From Cellulomonas cellasea (GTDB taxonomy: Bacteria; Actinomycetota; Actinomycetes; Actinomycetales; Cellulomonadaceae): a stretch of 64,000 nt of DNA. The notes beneath the pieces were generated by a model, which did not search any database, had not been told where the DNA came from, and saw only the letters and a list, made by a program, of their open reading frames with translations. The stretch is taken from the NCBI RefSeq assembly GCF_006538745.1, contig NZ_BJLR01000016.1, forward strand, positions 186,001 through 250,000. The letters are read 5' to 3'. A program made the translations under genes and the position numbers. Shown in pieces: positions 18,701 through 26,054 of the stretch (positions are counted from its first letter, which is position 1; each line of letters begins with the position of its first letter).

Positions 18701-20345
18701 GCGCCACGAGGCGTCGCCCTCGACGGGCGCCTACCCGGAGTTCACCGCGTACAGCGGCTACTCGGGCTGGGCCACGCCGGTCGAGTCCGACCAGCCGGCG
18801 CCGCGCTACACCTCGCCCTACACGGCCTCGTACGTCCGGGACGGCTTCGCGCCGATCCTCGACGAGGCACGGGCGTGGAACGGCGACGCCGCCGCGCAGG
18901 AGGCCCCGGCCGAGCAGGCCTGGCACGAGCCCGAGACCACGCAGCAGTCGTGGGCCGAGCCCGTCGCCGAGCAGACCTGGGCCGAGCCGGCCGCCGAGCA
19001 GTCGTGGGCCGAGCCCGTCGCCGAGCAGGCGTGGGAGAACCCGGAGCCCGCGGCCGCCGACCACGGCTGGACCGCACCCCCGGCGTACGAGGAGCCGACG
19101 CAGGTCGACTCGCCGTCGTGGGCCGAGCCCGCGTCGCACATCGCCGAGACCGAGCAGTGGACCGTCCCGGCGCTCGAGGAGGACCCGGCCGTCGAGTCGT
19201 GGGCCGCCGCCGAGCCCGAGCCCGAGCCGCTCGCCCAGCGCCGCCCGCGCGGGTCGTCCTACGTGGACGCCCAGGCGCAGACGGAGCTGTTCACCCCGGT
19301 CGAGGCCGAGCTCCTCGCGGAGTCGCACGCCCAGGCCGAGGCACCCGCCCCGGCACCGGTCGCCGCTGCTCCCGCTCCCGAGCGCGCCGCCGCGACCCCC
19401 TCGTGGGCCGCGACGCGTCCCGCCGAGCAGGCGCCGGCGTTCACGGACCTGGTCAACGGCGAGGCCGGCGACGACTCCAAGAAGGGTCGCCGCTGGGGGC
19501 TCTTCGGCCGCAAGAAGGACGAGGCGACCCCGGCCGCCGGGACCCCGGCCACGCCGTCGCCGTTCGCGGGCGGTTTCCAGCCGACGTCCGAGCCCGCCCC
19601 CGCGGCGGGTCTGCGGACCTCGGCCTGGGCCGACCCCGCCCCGGCGCAGCCGCAGGCCGCCCCGGTGTCGACCTTCGCGCCGCCCGCCCCGCAGGCACCG
19701 CCCTCGGCGCCGTTCCCGCAGCGCGAGAGCACGCGTCCCACGGGCGGCGGCTGGCAGCCCCCGGCGAGCCCGGCTCCCGAGCCGGCGAACCCGGGCTCCG
19801 GTGCCCCGCAGCCGCTGTCGGCCTTCTTCCGGCCGCCGACGGCTGACCGTCCGGCCCCGGCGGCGCCCCCGGCGTCCTGGGCCCCGCCGGAGTGGGCTGC
19901 CCGCCCGTCCGGCACCGCGAGCGGCCCCGAGTCCTCGCGCTCCGTACCCCCGCCGTCAGCGGCACCGCGCATCGGTGCCCTGGACGACGAGGTCGCTGCA
20001 ATGCTGGCGCTCCGCTCCGACATCCAGGAGCAGGCTCTCTCCGAGCTGAGCCAGCTGTCCGCGTACCGGCCGGCCGCGATGAACGGCTCGACCGGAAGTG
20101 CGTCGCTCACCAAGCGCGTACCGAACGCGATCCCGGCTGCACCGCCTCTCGCGGCGCCGGAGTCCGACCGTGGGAACCCCCGGGATGCCGACCAGCTGCG
20201 TTCGCGGCTGTCGAGCTTCCAGTCGGGGACGTCACGCGGTCGCCGTGCCGCGGAGGCGCCGGATGCATCGGCCGCCTCCACGAGCTCCGAACCGCTGATC
20301 GGCTCCGCCGACCAGCACAGCACCCCGCCGTCGCCGACATGGTGA
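15798..20345 (+). CDS. Conservon sensor histidine kinase (CvnA-like) with very long disordered tail
   Basis: Membrane histidine-kinase-like protein of 1515 residues, heading a conservon. Transmembrane helix 1 is residues 11-33. An extracytoplasmic nitrate/nitrite-sensor-type helical domain follows to about 295, then helix 2 (about 300-325), HAMP (to about 385) and a phosphoacceptor-like helix with H446 in FRLDHLATRMRRNAESLLVLAG. The HATPase domain has N521 in ELLENAT and a DHGLGM box. From about residue 640 to the end the chain is low complexity (Pro, Ala, Glu, Trp, Ser) with recurring EQxWAEP-type units (encoded near 18930-19060). Homologues are usually far shorter in the tail. The AAGGAAAGAGG ribosome site supports ATG 15798. 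Its partners follow at once. Confidence 0.93.
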   Translation: MLRRLGIRAKVLAVLAVPMIVLLIAGGYISYGAFRSAKTAAAAATVVEVLDAYAPLGANLQTERALSLSPARDQAQLDAARAATDKTLAELKPLTARIDQDEFPASVTAAFAESQLAHNEMLPAVRRSVDTDSQAAIIKRNYDQIIGGQIQLVGQVAETMDDREIAQYVTAYHELVTLAESLANELTQGTGLILTQASSPAAVRNFDTQTTSTELARANARIALASLGNTDIRLPSEDPTSDFTRKRNLLTTGNAGSVAAVDRVAWTEDIQKQLVSINDVRIEMLAEGKAEADVAAGQERTAAIITIVISLLAAIASFAFAIVVARGITVPLRRLTAAAGDVREQLPKLVEQVAVPGEGPGLELVQIPVESSDEVGQLAAAFNSVNATTLQVAQEQAALRGSIAEMFINVARRDQVLLNRQLSFIDSLERSEEDPNTLANLFRLDHLATRMRRNAESLLVLAGIDSGRRVRDAMPLSDVIRTASSEIEQYDRVELDLTVDPQMLGFNALSAAHLLAELLENATIFSEPETPVEVKTGVVGEFVIVQVLDHGLGMSDVELESANEKIRSTSASDSLGAQRLGLFVVGRIAHRLGAEVTLAKSPRGTGTVTTVRFPVTLFTTNESPVFGSMPPQQALTQAPERRIPVAEEAPVVEAVDLQALTDGETSLGLPRRRLRGDEDSSEIPLPQNPVLPQRSHKTFDESKIVLPQAQATTLSPEIGDSSGWTPAIQAAPVKSGLPTRSRAATPAWAQPEEEATPAPAAPAAPEARVGLFSGFRTRGDLPAPAPADLPGAPQRDEQADAPRRPAQGFVVPGLVPDEDESSTSSWSQGWDEQPAAAEPAAAPAAEETESWAPAQGWDAPAEQHAAPVAEEWAPAPSWEQAPERAEEPAPWAATSSWEQAPEPAPQVEAWSPTPAWEDSAPLSGAPRVEDAPAAHAPVEHTEHVEHVEQSTAAEAWEPTPVAERTREPRHEASPSTGAYPEFTAYSGYSGWATPVESDQPAPRYTSPYTASYVRDGFAPILDEARAWNGDAAAQEAPAEQAWHEPETTQQSWAEPVAEQTWAEPAAEQSWAEPVAEQAWENPEPAAADHGWTAPPAYEEPTQVDSPSWAEPASHIAETEQWTVPALEEDPAVESWAAAEPEPEPLAQRRPRGSSYVDAQAQTELFTPVEAELLAESHAQAEAPAPAPVAAAPAPERAAATPSWAATRPAEQAPAFTDLVNGEAGDDSKKGRRWGLFGRKKDEATPAAGTPATPSPFAGGFQPTSEPAPAAGLRTSAWADPAPAQPQAAPVSTFAPPAPQAPPSAPFPQRESTRPTGGGWQPPASPAPEPANPGSGAPQPLSAFFRPPTADRPAPAAPPASWAPPEWAARPSGTASGPESSRSVPPPSAAPRIGALDDEVAAMLALRSDIQEQALSELSQLSAYRPAAMNGSTGSASLTKRVPNAIPAAPPLAAPESDRGNPRDADQLRSRLSSFQSGTSRGRRAAEAPDASAASTSSEPLIGSADQHSTPPSPTW

Positions 20346-20391
20346 CGACACAGCACGCAGTCAACTCCGGCTGCCACCGCAAGGAGGAAGT

Positions 20392-20841
20392 GTGACAGCG
20401 CTCAGCACCGAGGCAGCCAACTTCGGCTGGCTCCTGGACAACTTCGTCCGGACCGTGCCCGGCACCCGGCACACGCTGGTCGTGTCCGCCGACGGTCTTC
20501 TCATGGCCATGTCCGACCAGCTCGACCGCACCAGCGGCGACCAGCTCGGGGCGATCGTCTCGGGCATGTCGAGCCTCACCCGGGGCGCAGCGCGTCAGCT
20601 GCGTGCGGGGGAGGTGCGGCAGGCCATCATCGAGATGGACAACATGTTCCTCTTCCTGATGAGCGTCTCCAACGGCTCCGTGCTGTCGGTCGTCGCCGAG
20701 GCGAGCTGCGACGTCGGCCTCATCGGCTACGAGATGGCGATGCTCGTCTCGCGGACCGAGGCGACCCTGACCCCGCAGCTCATCAGCGAGATGCGCGGCC
20801 AGTTGCCCGTCGACGGCGCCACCCGGACACCGGTGGCGTGA
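20392..20841 (+). CDS. Roadblock/LC7-domain protein (CvnB-like)
   Basis: Small cytosolic GTPase-regulatory protein, 149 residues, second gene of the conservon. The whole length is one roadblock/LC7 alpha-beta fold: NFGWLLDNFVRTVPGTRHTLVVSADGLLMAMS, then a central helix with DQLGAIVSGMSSL, and GYEMAMLVSRTEATLTP at the end. It begins with GTG at 20392 after AAGGAGGAA. By analogy with MglB and Streptomyces CvnB it should modulate the GTPase encoded two genes downstream, with the kinase as membrane sensor. Confidence 0.95.
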   Translation: MTALSTEAANFGWLLDNFVRTVPGTRHTLVVSADGLLMAMSDQLDRTSGDQLGAIVSGMSSLTRGAARQLRAGEVRQAIIEMDNMFLFLMSVSNGSVLSVVAEASCDVGLIGYEMAMLVSRTEATLTPQLISEMRGQLPVDGATRTPVA

Positions 20842-20848
20842 GGACGCG

Positions 20849-21226
20849 ATGAGCGACCACATCGAGTACGAGGCCAGGACGGTCCGGCCCTATGCCGTGA
20901 CCGGTGGCCGCGTGCGCTCGGCACGCTCCGACCTGCCTCTCGAGGCGCTGGTCGAGGTCATGCCCGGTGCCGTCACGAGCCAGGGGCTGCCCCCCGAGAA
21001 GCGGGCGATCCTGCAGCACGCTGCACACAACTACATCTCGGTCGCCGAGCTGTCGGCCCTCCTGCACCTGCCGCTCGGCGTGGTGCGGGTCCTGGTCTCC
21101 GACCTCGCGGACGCGAAGTACATCCGTGTGCACACGTCCCAGCCGGTAGAGGTTCACACCGGTCAGTCCCCCGCCCTGTCCCTGAGCGTGCTGGAGAGTG
21201 TTCTCAATGGCATTTCCGCCCTCTGA
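20849..21226 (+). CDS. DUF742 protein (CvnC-like)
   Basis: Third conservon gene, 125 residues. DUF742 proteins carry a winged-helix-like core; here VRPYAVTGGRVRSARSDLPLEALV is the family opening. HNYISVAELSALLHLPLGVVRVLVSDLADAKYI is the helix-turn-helix-like part, written here only as a location (about residues 57-90). It starts eight bases after the roadblock stop and overlaps the GTPase gene by 20 bases, so all four genes are one translationally linked unit. Biochemical role in conservons is not firmly known. Confidence 0.93.
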   Translation: MSDHIEYEARTVRPYAVTGGRVRSARSDLPLEALVEVMPGAVTSQGLPPEKRAILQHAAHNYISVAELSALLHLPLGVVRVLVSDLADAKYIRVHTSQPVEVHTGQSPALSLSVLESVLNGISAL

Positions 21227-21818
21227 CGCCGCAGTGGCCGCCCCGGCGGGCACTCCAGGCAGCGTCGCGCCCACAGTCGTCAAGATCGTCGTCGCCGGTG
21301 GCTTCGCGGTCGGCAAGACGACCTTCATCGGGTCCATCTCCGACATCGAGCCCCTGAACACCGAGGCCGCGATGACGGAGCACTCGGTCGGCGTCGACGA
21401 CGCCGGCGGGGTCTCCGACCGCAAGACCACCACGACGGTGGCGATGGACTTCGGTCGCATCGCGCTGCCGGGTGCGCTGTGGCTCTACCTGTTCGGCACG
21501 CCGGGCCAGGACCGCTTCCTCTTCATGTGGGACGACCTGGTGCGGGGCGCGATCGGCGCGGTCGTCCTCGTGGACACCGACCGCCTCGACCAGTGCTTCC
21601 CGGCCGTCGACTACTTCGAGAGCCGGGGCATCCCGTTCGTCGTGGGCGTCAACTGCTTCGACGGCGTCGCCAAGCACCAGCTCGACGACGTCCGCGAGGC
21701 GCTCGCCATCCCGGCGCACGTCCCGGTCCTCTACACGGACGCCCGCTCGCGCGCGGCGACCAAGCAGGCGCTCATCGCGCTCGTGCAGCTCGCCATGGAG
21801 CGGCTGCGCGGCGCCTGA
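21207..21818 (+). CDS. Conservon GTP/ATP-binding protein (CvnD-like small GTPase)
   Basis: Cytosolic Ras-like GTPase, 203 residues, last gene of the conservon. The P-loop is GGFAVGKTT near the N-terminus, switch II is FGTPGQDRF, and the base-recognition segment is VNCFD in place of NKxD. This pattern is typical of the MglA/CvnD family. I use ATG 21207 (AFPPSDAAV), which overlaps DUF742; a GTG at 21198 is an alternative closer to GGAGAG. Expected to cycle under control of the roadblock partner. Confidence 0.93.
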   Translation: MAFPPSDAAVAAPAGTPGSVAPTVVKIVVAGGFAVGKTTFIGSISDIEPLNTEAAMTEHSVGVDDAGGVSDRKTTTTVAMDFGRIALPGALWLYLFGTPGQDRFLFMWDDLVRGAIGAVVLVDTDRLDQCFPAVDYFESRGIPFVVGVNCFDGVAKHQLDDVREALAIPAHVPVLYTDARSRAATKQALIALVQLAMERLRGA

Positions 21819-21836
21819 CGCCCGCGCTCGACCTCA

Positions 21837-21874
21837 CCACCGGCCGGTCCTCCTCGCGGAGGGCCGGCCGGTGG
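21837..21874 (+). terminator. Terminator of the conservon operon
   Basis: Long stem CCACCGGCCGG-TCCTCC / GGAGG-GCCGGCCGGTGG with a four-base loop and a small bulge, 18 bases after the GTPase stop. Confidence 0.85.
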
Positions 21875-22033
21875 CGTGTCCGGGCGGTGCGGCGCGCCTG
21901 CCGGTCGCCTGCCGTGGTGCCGCTCGCTCGTCGCGCTCCTGCCCGCACGTAGGGCGCCCGCGCGCAGGCCGGGCGCCCGCCCGGCGTGTCCGGTTCGTCC
22001 GGAAGCGTCCCCGCGGTCGGTAGGCTCGCGCAG

Positions 22034-22453
22034 ATGGGTGTGTATGTCGACGGGTCAGCACTGAGCAGGTACCTCATCGACGCCACGAGCACCGGCGACT
22101 GGTGCGCGTGGGCGGCGGTGTGGGAGGCCGAGCTCCTCACCACGAGGCTCGGGGTCAACGAGCTGCGGCGCGCCGCGGCGTGGAAGGGCTCGGCGGACCG
22201 CGCGGTCGCGCACGGCGTCACCGAGCGGCTGCGGGTCGTGCCGTTCTCCGACCAGGCGTTCGGCGCGGCGGTGACCCGGGCGAAGGGCCTCACGCCGTTC
22301 CAGGCGCTGCACCTCGGGGTCGCGCTGACCGAGCCCGACGTGGACCGCATCGCCACCTACGACGGGAAGCTCGCGCGCACCGCCGCGAAGGAGGGCCTGC
22401 AGGTCGTCTCGCCCGGGCGGCGGCCGGGGTGGTGGACCCAGAGCGACAGCTGA
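22034..22453 (+). CDS. PIN-domain protein, VapC-like, with one acidic residue replaced
   Basis: 139-residue PIN-fold protein. D6 (VYVDGSAL), E43 (GVNELRR) and D110 (IATYDGKLA) match three of the four acidic residues that bind the metal in VapC-type RNases. The position usually read as D-A-L-H-L is Q90 (PFQALHLG), so nuclease activity may be weak or lost. No antitoxin-like gene precedes it: upstream are only the conservon terminator and 160 bases without a coding frame. The ATG at 22034 is chosen because homology begins there. It may be a solitary or domesticated PIN protein. Confidence 0.75.
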   Translation: MGVYVDGSALSRYLIDATSTGDWCAWAAVWEAELLTTRLGVNELRRAAAWKGSADRAVAHGVTERLRVVPFSDQAFGAAVTRAKGLTPFQALHLGVALTEPDVDRIATYDGKLARTAAKEGLQVVSPGRRPGWWTQSDS

Positions 22454-22521
22454 TCCGCACGGGCTCCGGCGGCCGGACGACTGGCACAATGGGCCCGCGC
22501 CGTGCGGGTCCGGCGGCGCGG

Positions 22522-22611
22522 GGAGGGCTGGCTGAGCGGCCGAAAGCGACGGTCTTGAAAACCGTTAGGGTGATGAACTCATCCTCAAGGGTTCGAATCC
22601 CTTGCCCTCCG
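22522..22611 (+). tRNA. tRNA-Ser(UGA)
   Basis: 90-base class II tRNA with acceptor stem GGAGGGC/GCCCTCC, D-arm GCTGAGC, anticodon loop CTTGAAA with anticodon TGA, a long variable arm (GGGTGATGAACTCATCC) and T-arm GGGTTCGAATCCC. The long variable arm and the anticodon both identify serine. CCA is not encoded. Confidence 0.97.
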
Positions 22612-22763
22612 CAGCAGCGCAGGTGCAGGTCAGATGCACGCGCTACGCGTGCTCCGGGCCCGGCTTCGGTCTGCTGGACCAGCGTGCCGTGAAGTCGCGT
22701 GCGACCACGGTGATCGAGCCCTCCGAGAGCGCGAGCTCGTGGCTGACGCACTGACGACGTCGC

Positions 22764-23360
22764 TCATGTGCGTGCCTCCGCGGCGTTCCGGTGGTCCGTG
22801 GCCGCGGTGAGCCCCCGGTCGAGGAAACCGGTCATCCAGGCGAAGCTCTCGTCGACGTCGGAGTCCAGCTGGAAGCTGCCGATCGCCTCCAGCGACGCGA
22901 AGCCGTGCATCATGCTTCGCATCATCCGCAGCGCGTGGACCTGCTGTGCGGGCTCGAGCCGGTAGCCGTGGAGCATGGCCGTCCAGGACGTCATGACCCG
23001 GTCGACCGCGGGCAGGAGCGGGTCGTCGAGGCCCGTGAGCCGGGCGGCGTTCCCCGCGGCGTAGCGGCCGGGGTGCGCGAGCACGTACGTCCTCATGGCC
23101 TGCGCGCCGGCGACGAGCGCGTCCTTGCCCGACAGGCCCTGGGTGGCGTCGCGGATCGCGTCGGCCAGCTCGTGCATGGCCAGCACGGCGATCCGGTGCT
23201 CCAGGGCGGCCTTGTCGGTGACGTGCTTGTAGAGCGAGGGCGCCCGGACCCCGAGCCGTTCGGCGAGCAGGCCCATGCTCAGGCCGTCGAGGCCCACCTC
23301 GTCCACCAGGTCGGCGGCCGCCCCGGTGACCGAGTCCGCCGTCAGGCCGGCCCTAGGCAC
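22764..23360 (-). CDS. TetR-family regulator
   Basis: 198-residue repressor. The N-terminal HTH is SMGLLAERLGVRAPSLYKHVT, preceded by a standard first helix. The C-terminal domain (about 75-190) resembles the TetR WHG ligand-binding class. It starts at ATG 23360, eight bases inside the end of the alpha/beta hydrolase gene, so the two form an operon read from the promoter at about 24200. It likely represses that operon and responds to a hydrolase substrate or related small molecule. Confidence 0.92.
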   Translation of the reverse strand: MPRAGLTADSVTGAAADLVDEVGLDGLSMGLLAERLGVRAPSLYKHVTDKAALEHRIAVLAMHELADAIRDATQGLSGKDALVAGAQAMRTYVLAHPGRYAAGNAARLTGLDDPLLPAVDRVMTSWTAMLHGYRLEPAQQVHALRMMRSMMHGFASLEAIGSFQLDSDVDESFAWMTGFLDRGLTAATDHRNAAEART

Positions 23361-24189
23361 GGGCGAGGGTCCGGTCCAGGAAGGGCAGGGCCAGCGCGAG
23401 GACCTGCTCGGGGGTCTGGGCGTGGGGGTAGTGGCCGGCGCCGTCGATGACGGCCAGCTCCCCGAGCCCGGCCGGTAGGTCGGCGAGGATCTTCTCGCCC
23501 TCGGCGCGGGGGTCGGCCCAGTCGGGGTCGAGGCTCCCCATGACGACCAGGACGGGGCAGGCGACGTTCGGCAGCTGGGCGCCGGCGTCGGTGGGGGCGG
23601 TGCGGCCCATGGCCTGCAGCACCTTCATCCGGCCGGGCTCGCTCAGCCCGGCCCTCGTGCGGTCCAGCTCCTCGGCCCAGTCGGCCGGCTTCGTGGGGTA
23701 GGCCAGGTCGAGGTACTCCGCCCACGCGGGCAGGCTGCCGAACAGACCGACCCGGGTCAGCAGCGTGGAGGACGTCCGGTACCGGGCGACCGTCACCAGC
23801 CCGCCGAAGGAGATCGTCTGCTTGCGGGTGAACGGGGCCAGCTGCACGACGCCGGTGATCAGGTCGGGGGCCGACGCGGCGGCGATCGCGACGGCGCCGC
23901 CGCTCAGCGACTGGCCCACGAGCACGGCGGGGCCGCCGAGGTGGCGGACCAGGGCGACGAGGTCCCCGGCGACGTCGGTGCGGCTGTAGCCGTCCCAGCC
24001 GGTGCTGGACTCCCCGGCCCCGCGGATGTCGACGTTGGCGACCCGGTAGCTGGCCGCGACCAGGCCCGGGACGAGGAAGCGGTAGGAGCGGCGGGTGTCG
24101 CCCATGCCGTGCGCGAGGACCACGAGGGGGCCGTCGCCGGTCAGGTCGTAGGCGATCGTCCCGCCGGCCAGGGTGAGGTGCTCGGTCAT
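23353..24189 (-). CDS. Alpha/beta hydrolase
   Basis: 278-residue soluble hydrolase of the alpha/beta fold. The oxyanion region is VVLAHGMGDTRRSY, the nucleophile elbow is GQSLSG with S94, the acid lies in VMGSLDPDW and the histidine in DGAGHYPHAQ. The elbow has S96 where most relatives have glycine. The ribosome site CTGGAGGA precedes ATG 24189. It is the first gene of a two-gene operon with the overlapping TetR regulator. The substrate is unknown. Confidence 0.92.
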   Translation of the reverse strand: MTEHLTLAGGTIAYDLTGDGPLVVLAHGMGDTRRSYRFLVPGLVAASYRVANVDIRGAGESSTGWDGYSRTDVAGDLVALVRHLGGPAVLVGQSLSGGAVAIAAASAPDLITGVVQLAPFTRKQTISFGGLVTVARYRTSSTLLTRVGLFGSLPAWAEYLDLAYPTKPADWAEELDRTRAGLSEPGRMKVLQAMGRTAPTDAGAQLPNVACPVLVVMGSLDPDWADPRAEGEKILADLPAGLGELAVIDGAGHYPHAQTPEQVLALALPFLDRTLARA

Positions 24190-24689
24190 GTCGTCCTCCA
24201 GGTGGCTAAGCGCGTTAACTGAAAGCTAGTGCGAGTAGCCACCGCCGTCAAGGGGTCCGGCGCAGCGGGCTCCTCAGCCCGGGTCCGGGACGGGCCGGCC
24301 GAGCATCTGGTCCGACGGCCGCCGCCTCCCGCCGGGCGTACGCCTGCCGCACATCGGCGACCCGGAAAACCTCGGGCCACGGAGCACCCGCGCGCCCTAC
24401 GCTCGCGCACGCTCCTGGTCGGCAGCCGGACGGCGTCGCCGTCGCGGGCCCTGCGCGAACGGCCTGCGAGCACTGCACAGGGATGCAGCGCCTCTCACGC
24501 GCCCGGGTTCACCTCCCGATGGTCGTCCGGCGCGCGGTCACCGGGGCGGTGGCGGTCTGCGACGCCGGGCGTGCTCGGGACGTCCCCCGCTGCCGGCCGA
24601 CCGCGCGCCGGCGATCGACGCGGTGGCGCTGCCCGGGGCAGCGGGACGAGCCGAGGGTCGGCCGGACCGGACGGGAGGAGGGTCGAGCG
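24190..24689. other. 500-base intergenic region with promoter of the hydrolase/TetR operon
   Basis: The left end carries the leader of the minus-strand operon. A locally AT-rich imperfect dyad TAAGCGCGTTA (24207-24217) next to GTTAAC is the best candidate TetR operator. The remaining 400 bases have open frames only of the random GC-rich kind. One minus-strand frame (24248-24400) has protein-like composition (FRVADVRQAYARREAA) and could be a decayed gene, but I cannot support it. Confidence 0.55.
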
Positions 24690-25367
24690 ATGAACGTCGT
24701 CGTGCAGGAGTGGGAACGCGTGCTGGTGTACCGGGACGGGCGGTTCGTGGGCGTGCTCGAGCCCGGCCGTCGGTCTGTGACGTGGCTCCGGCACCGGACG
24801 GTGCGGGTCGCCGTCCGGCCGCGGCTCCTCGTCGTGCCGCTCCAGGAGGTGCTGACGGCCGACGGGATCGCGGTCAAGGTGAGCCTGACGTCGACGGTCC
24901 GGGTCGTGGACCCGCGGACGTGGCACGAGGCGGTCGAGGACCCGGACGCGTTCCTGCACGCGGCGCTGCAGCTCGCGCTGCGGGACGCCGTCGCGACCCG
25001 GACGCTCGACGAGCTGCTCGCCGACCGGGCGGAGGTCCCGGCGCAGCTGCGTGCCGCCGTCGCGCCGACGGCCGTCCGGCTGGGGCTCGAGGTCGACGAG
25101 GTCGCGCTGCGGGACGTCGTCGTGCCGGCCGAGCTGCGGCGCGCGGCGGCCGAGGTCGTGACCGCGCGGGCGCAGGGGCTCGCGGCGCTCGAGCGCGCCC
25201 GGACCGAGGTCGCGGTGACGCGTGCCCTGGCGAACGCCGCGAAGCTCGTGGGGTCGAACCCGGGGCTGCTGCAGCTGCGCACGCTGCAGGTCGTCGAGGC
25301 CGGTGGGGCGACGGTCGTGCTGTCCGCGGACCCGGCGGTCGCGCGTGCGGTGGCGACGGGCGGCTGA
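24690..25367 (+). CDS. SPFH/band 7-domain protein (slipin-like)
   Basis: 225-residue protein with an SPFH/prohibitin-homology domain over most of its length. The segment VRPRLLVVPLQEVLTADGIAVKVSLTSTVRV holds the diagnostic PxQxxxTxDxxxV pattern (about residues 43-73). A following helical region (about 135-190, many Ala, Glu and Arg) is the typical coiled oligomerisation part. There is no N-terminal membrane helix, unlike most slipins, so membrane attachment would be peripheral. GGGAGGAGGG precedes ATG 24690. The gene stands alone. Family members organise membrane microdomains or proteolysis; the role here is unknown. Confidence 0.82.
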   Translation: MNVVVQEWERVLVYRDGRFVGVLEPGRRSVTWLRHRTVRVAVRPRLLVVPLQEVLTADGIAVKVSLTSTVRVVDPRTWHEAVEDPDAFLHAALQLALRDAVATRTLDELLADRAEVPAQLRAAVAPTAVRLGLEVDEVALRDVVVPAELRRAAAEVVTARAQGLAALERARTEVAVTRALANAAKLVGSNPGLLQLRTLQVVEAGGATVVLSADPAVARAVATGG

Positions 25368-25406
25368 CGGCTCGCGGGTCGGCGCGGGGCGCGGGGGCGC
25401 CGTGCG

Positions 25407-26009
25407 TCAGGCCGTCCCCTCCGGACGACGCTTCTGCGGGTACGGCGTCTCGCCGCGGCTCAGGCGCTCGACGGTCTCGGCGATCTTGCGGGCCCGGGTC
25501 TCGGCGCGCTTCACGCCGGTGATCCGCAGGATGCACGCGAACCGGTTCGCCGAGGTCAGCACGTCCCACCACGCCTGGGCCGCGGGCTCGGCGGCGAGCG
25601 CCGCGGCGAGGTCGTCGGGCAGGACCGTGTTCTTGGGGCCCTCGTACGCGGCCTCCCACCGGCCGTCGGCCTGGGCGGCGCGGACCTGCGCGCGGCCCGC
25701 CTCCTGCATCTTCCCCTCGGCCTCGAGCCGCGCGACGTGCTGGACGTTGCGGGCGGACCACCGGCTGCGCGCCCGGCGCGGCGTCATCCGCTGGTAGGAC
25801 GACTCCGCGTCGCGCGCGCGGCCCTGCCCGTCGATCCAGCCGTAGCAGAGGGCCTCGTCGAGCGCCGTCGCGTACGTGATCGTCGTGACGGTGCCGCCCT
25901 TCTTGTGCAGCACGAGCCAGACGCCCTCGGACGTCGCGTGGTTCTCGTCGAGCCACGCGCGCCAGGTCTCGGCGTCGGGCAGGAGCAGCTCGGGCAGGTC
26001 AGGGGCCAT
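25407..26009 (-). CDS. YdeI/OmpD-associated family protein
   Basis: 200-residue cytosolic protein of the YdeI family. The N-terminal domain contains GVWLVLHKKG and ATALDEALCYGWIDGQGRA, the family signature (a YjbR-like fold with a bacteriocin-protection-type core). The C-terminal DUF-like segment has LTSANRFACILRITGVKRAETRARKI, also typical. Start ATG 26009. Relatives are linked loosely to antimicrobial-peptide resistance in other bacteria, but the molecular role is unknown. It converges on the SPFH gene. Confidence 0.88.
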   Translation of the reverse strand: MAPDLPELLLPDAETWRAWLDENHATSEGVWLVLHKKGGTVTTITYATALDEALCYGWIDGQGRARDAESSYQRMTPRRARSRWSARNVQHVARLEAEGKMQEAGRAQVRAAQADGRWEAAYEGPKNTVLPDDLAAALAAEPAAQAWWDVLTSANRFACILRITGVKRAETRARKIAETVERLSRGETPYPQKRRPEGTA

Positions 26010-26054
26010 CCGCCCATCGTGCCGTGCCGGTCCGACACGCGTGCCCGGCAGGCG

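Noticed and set aside
22522-24230. tRNA-Ser as an integration site for a small island carrying the TetR/hydrolase pair
   Set aside because: No integrase gene and no repeat of the tRNA 3' end was found downstream; composition matches the surroundings.
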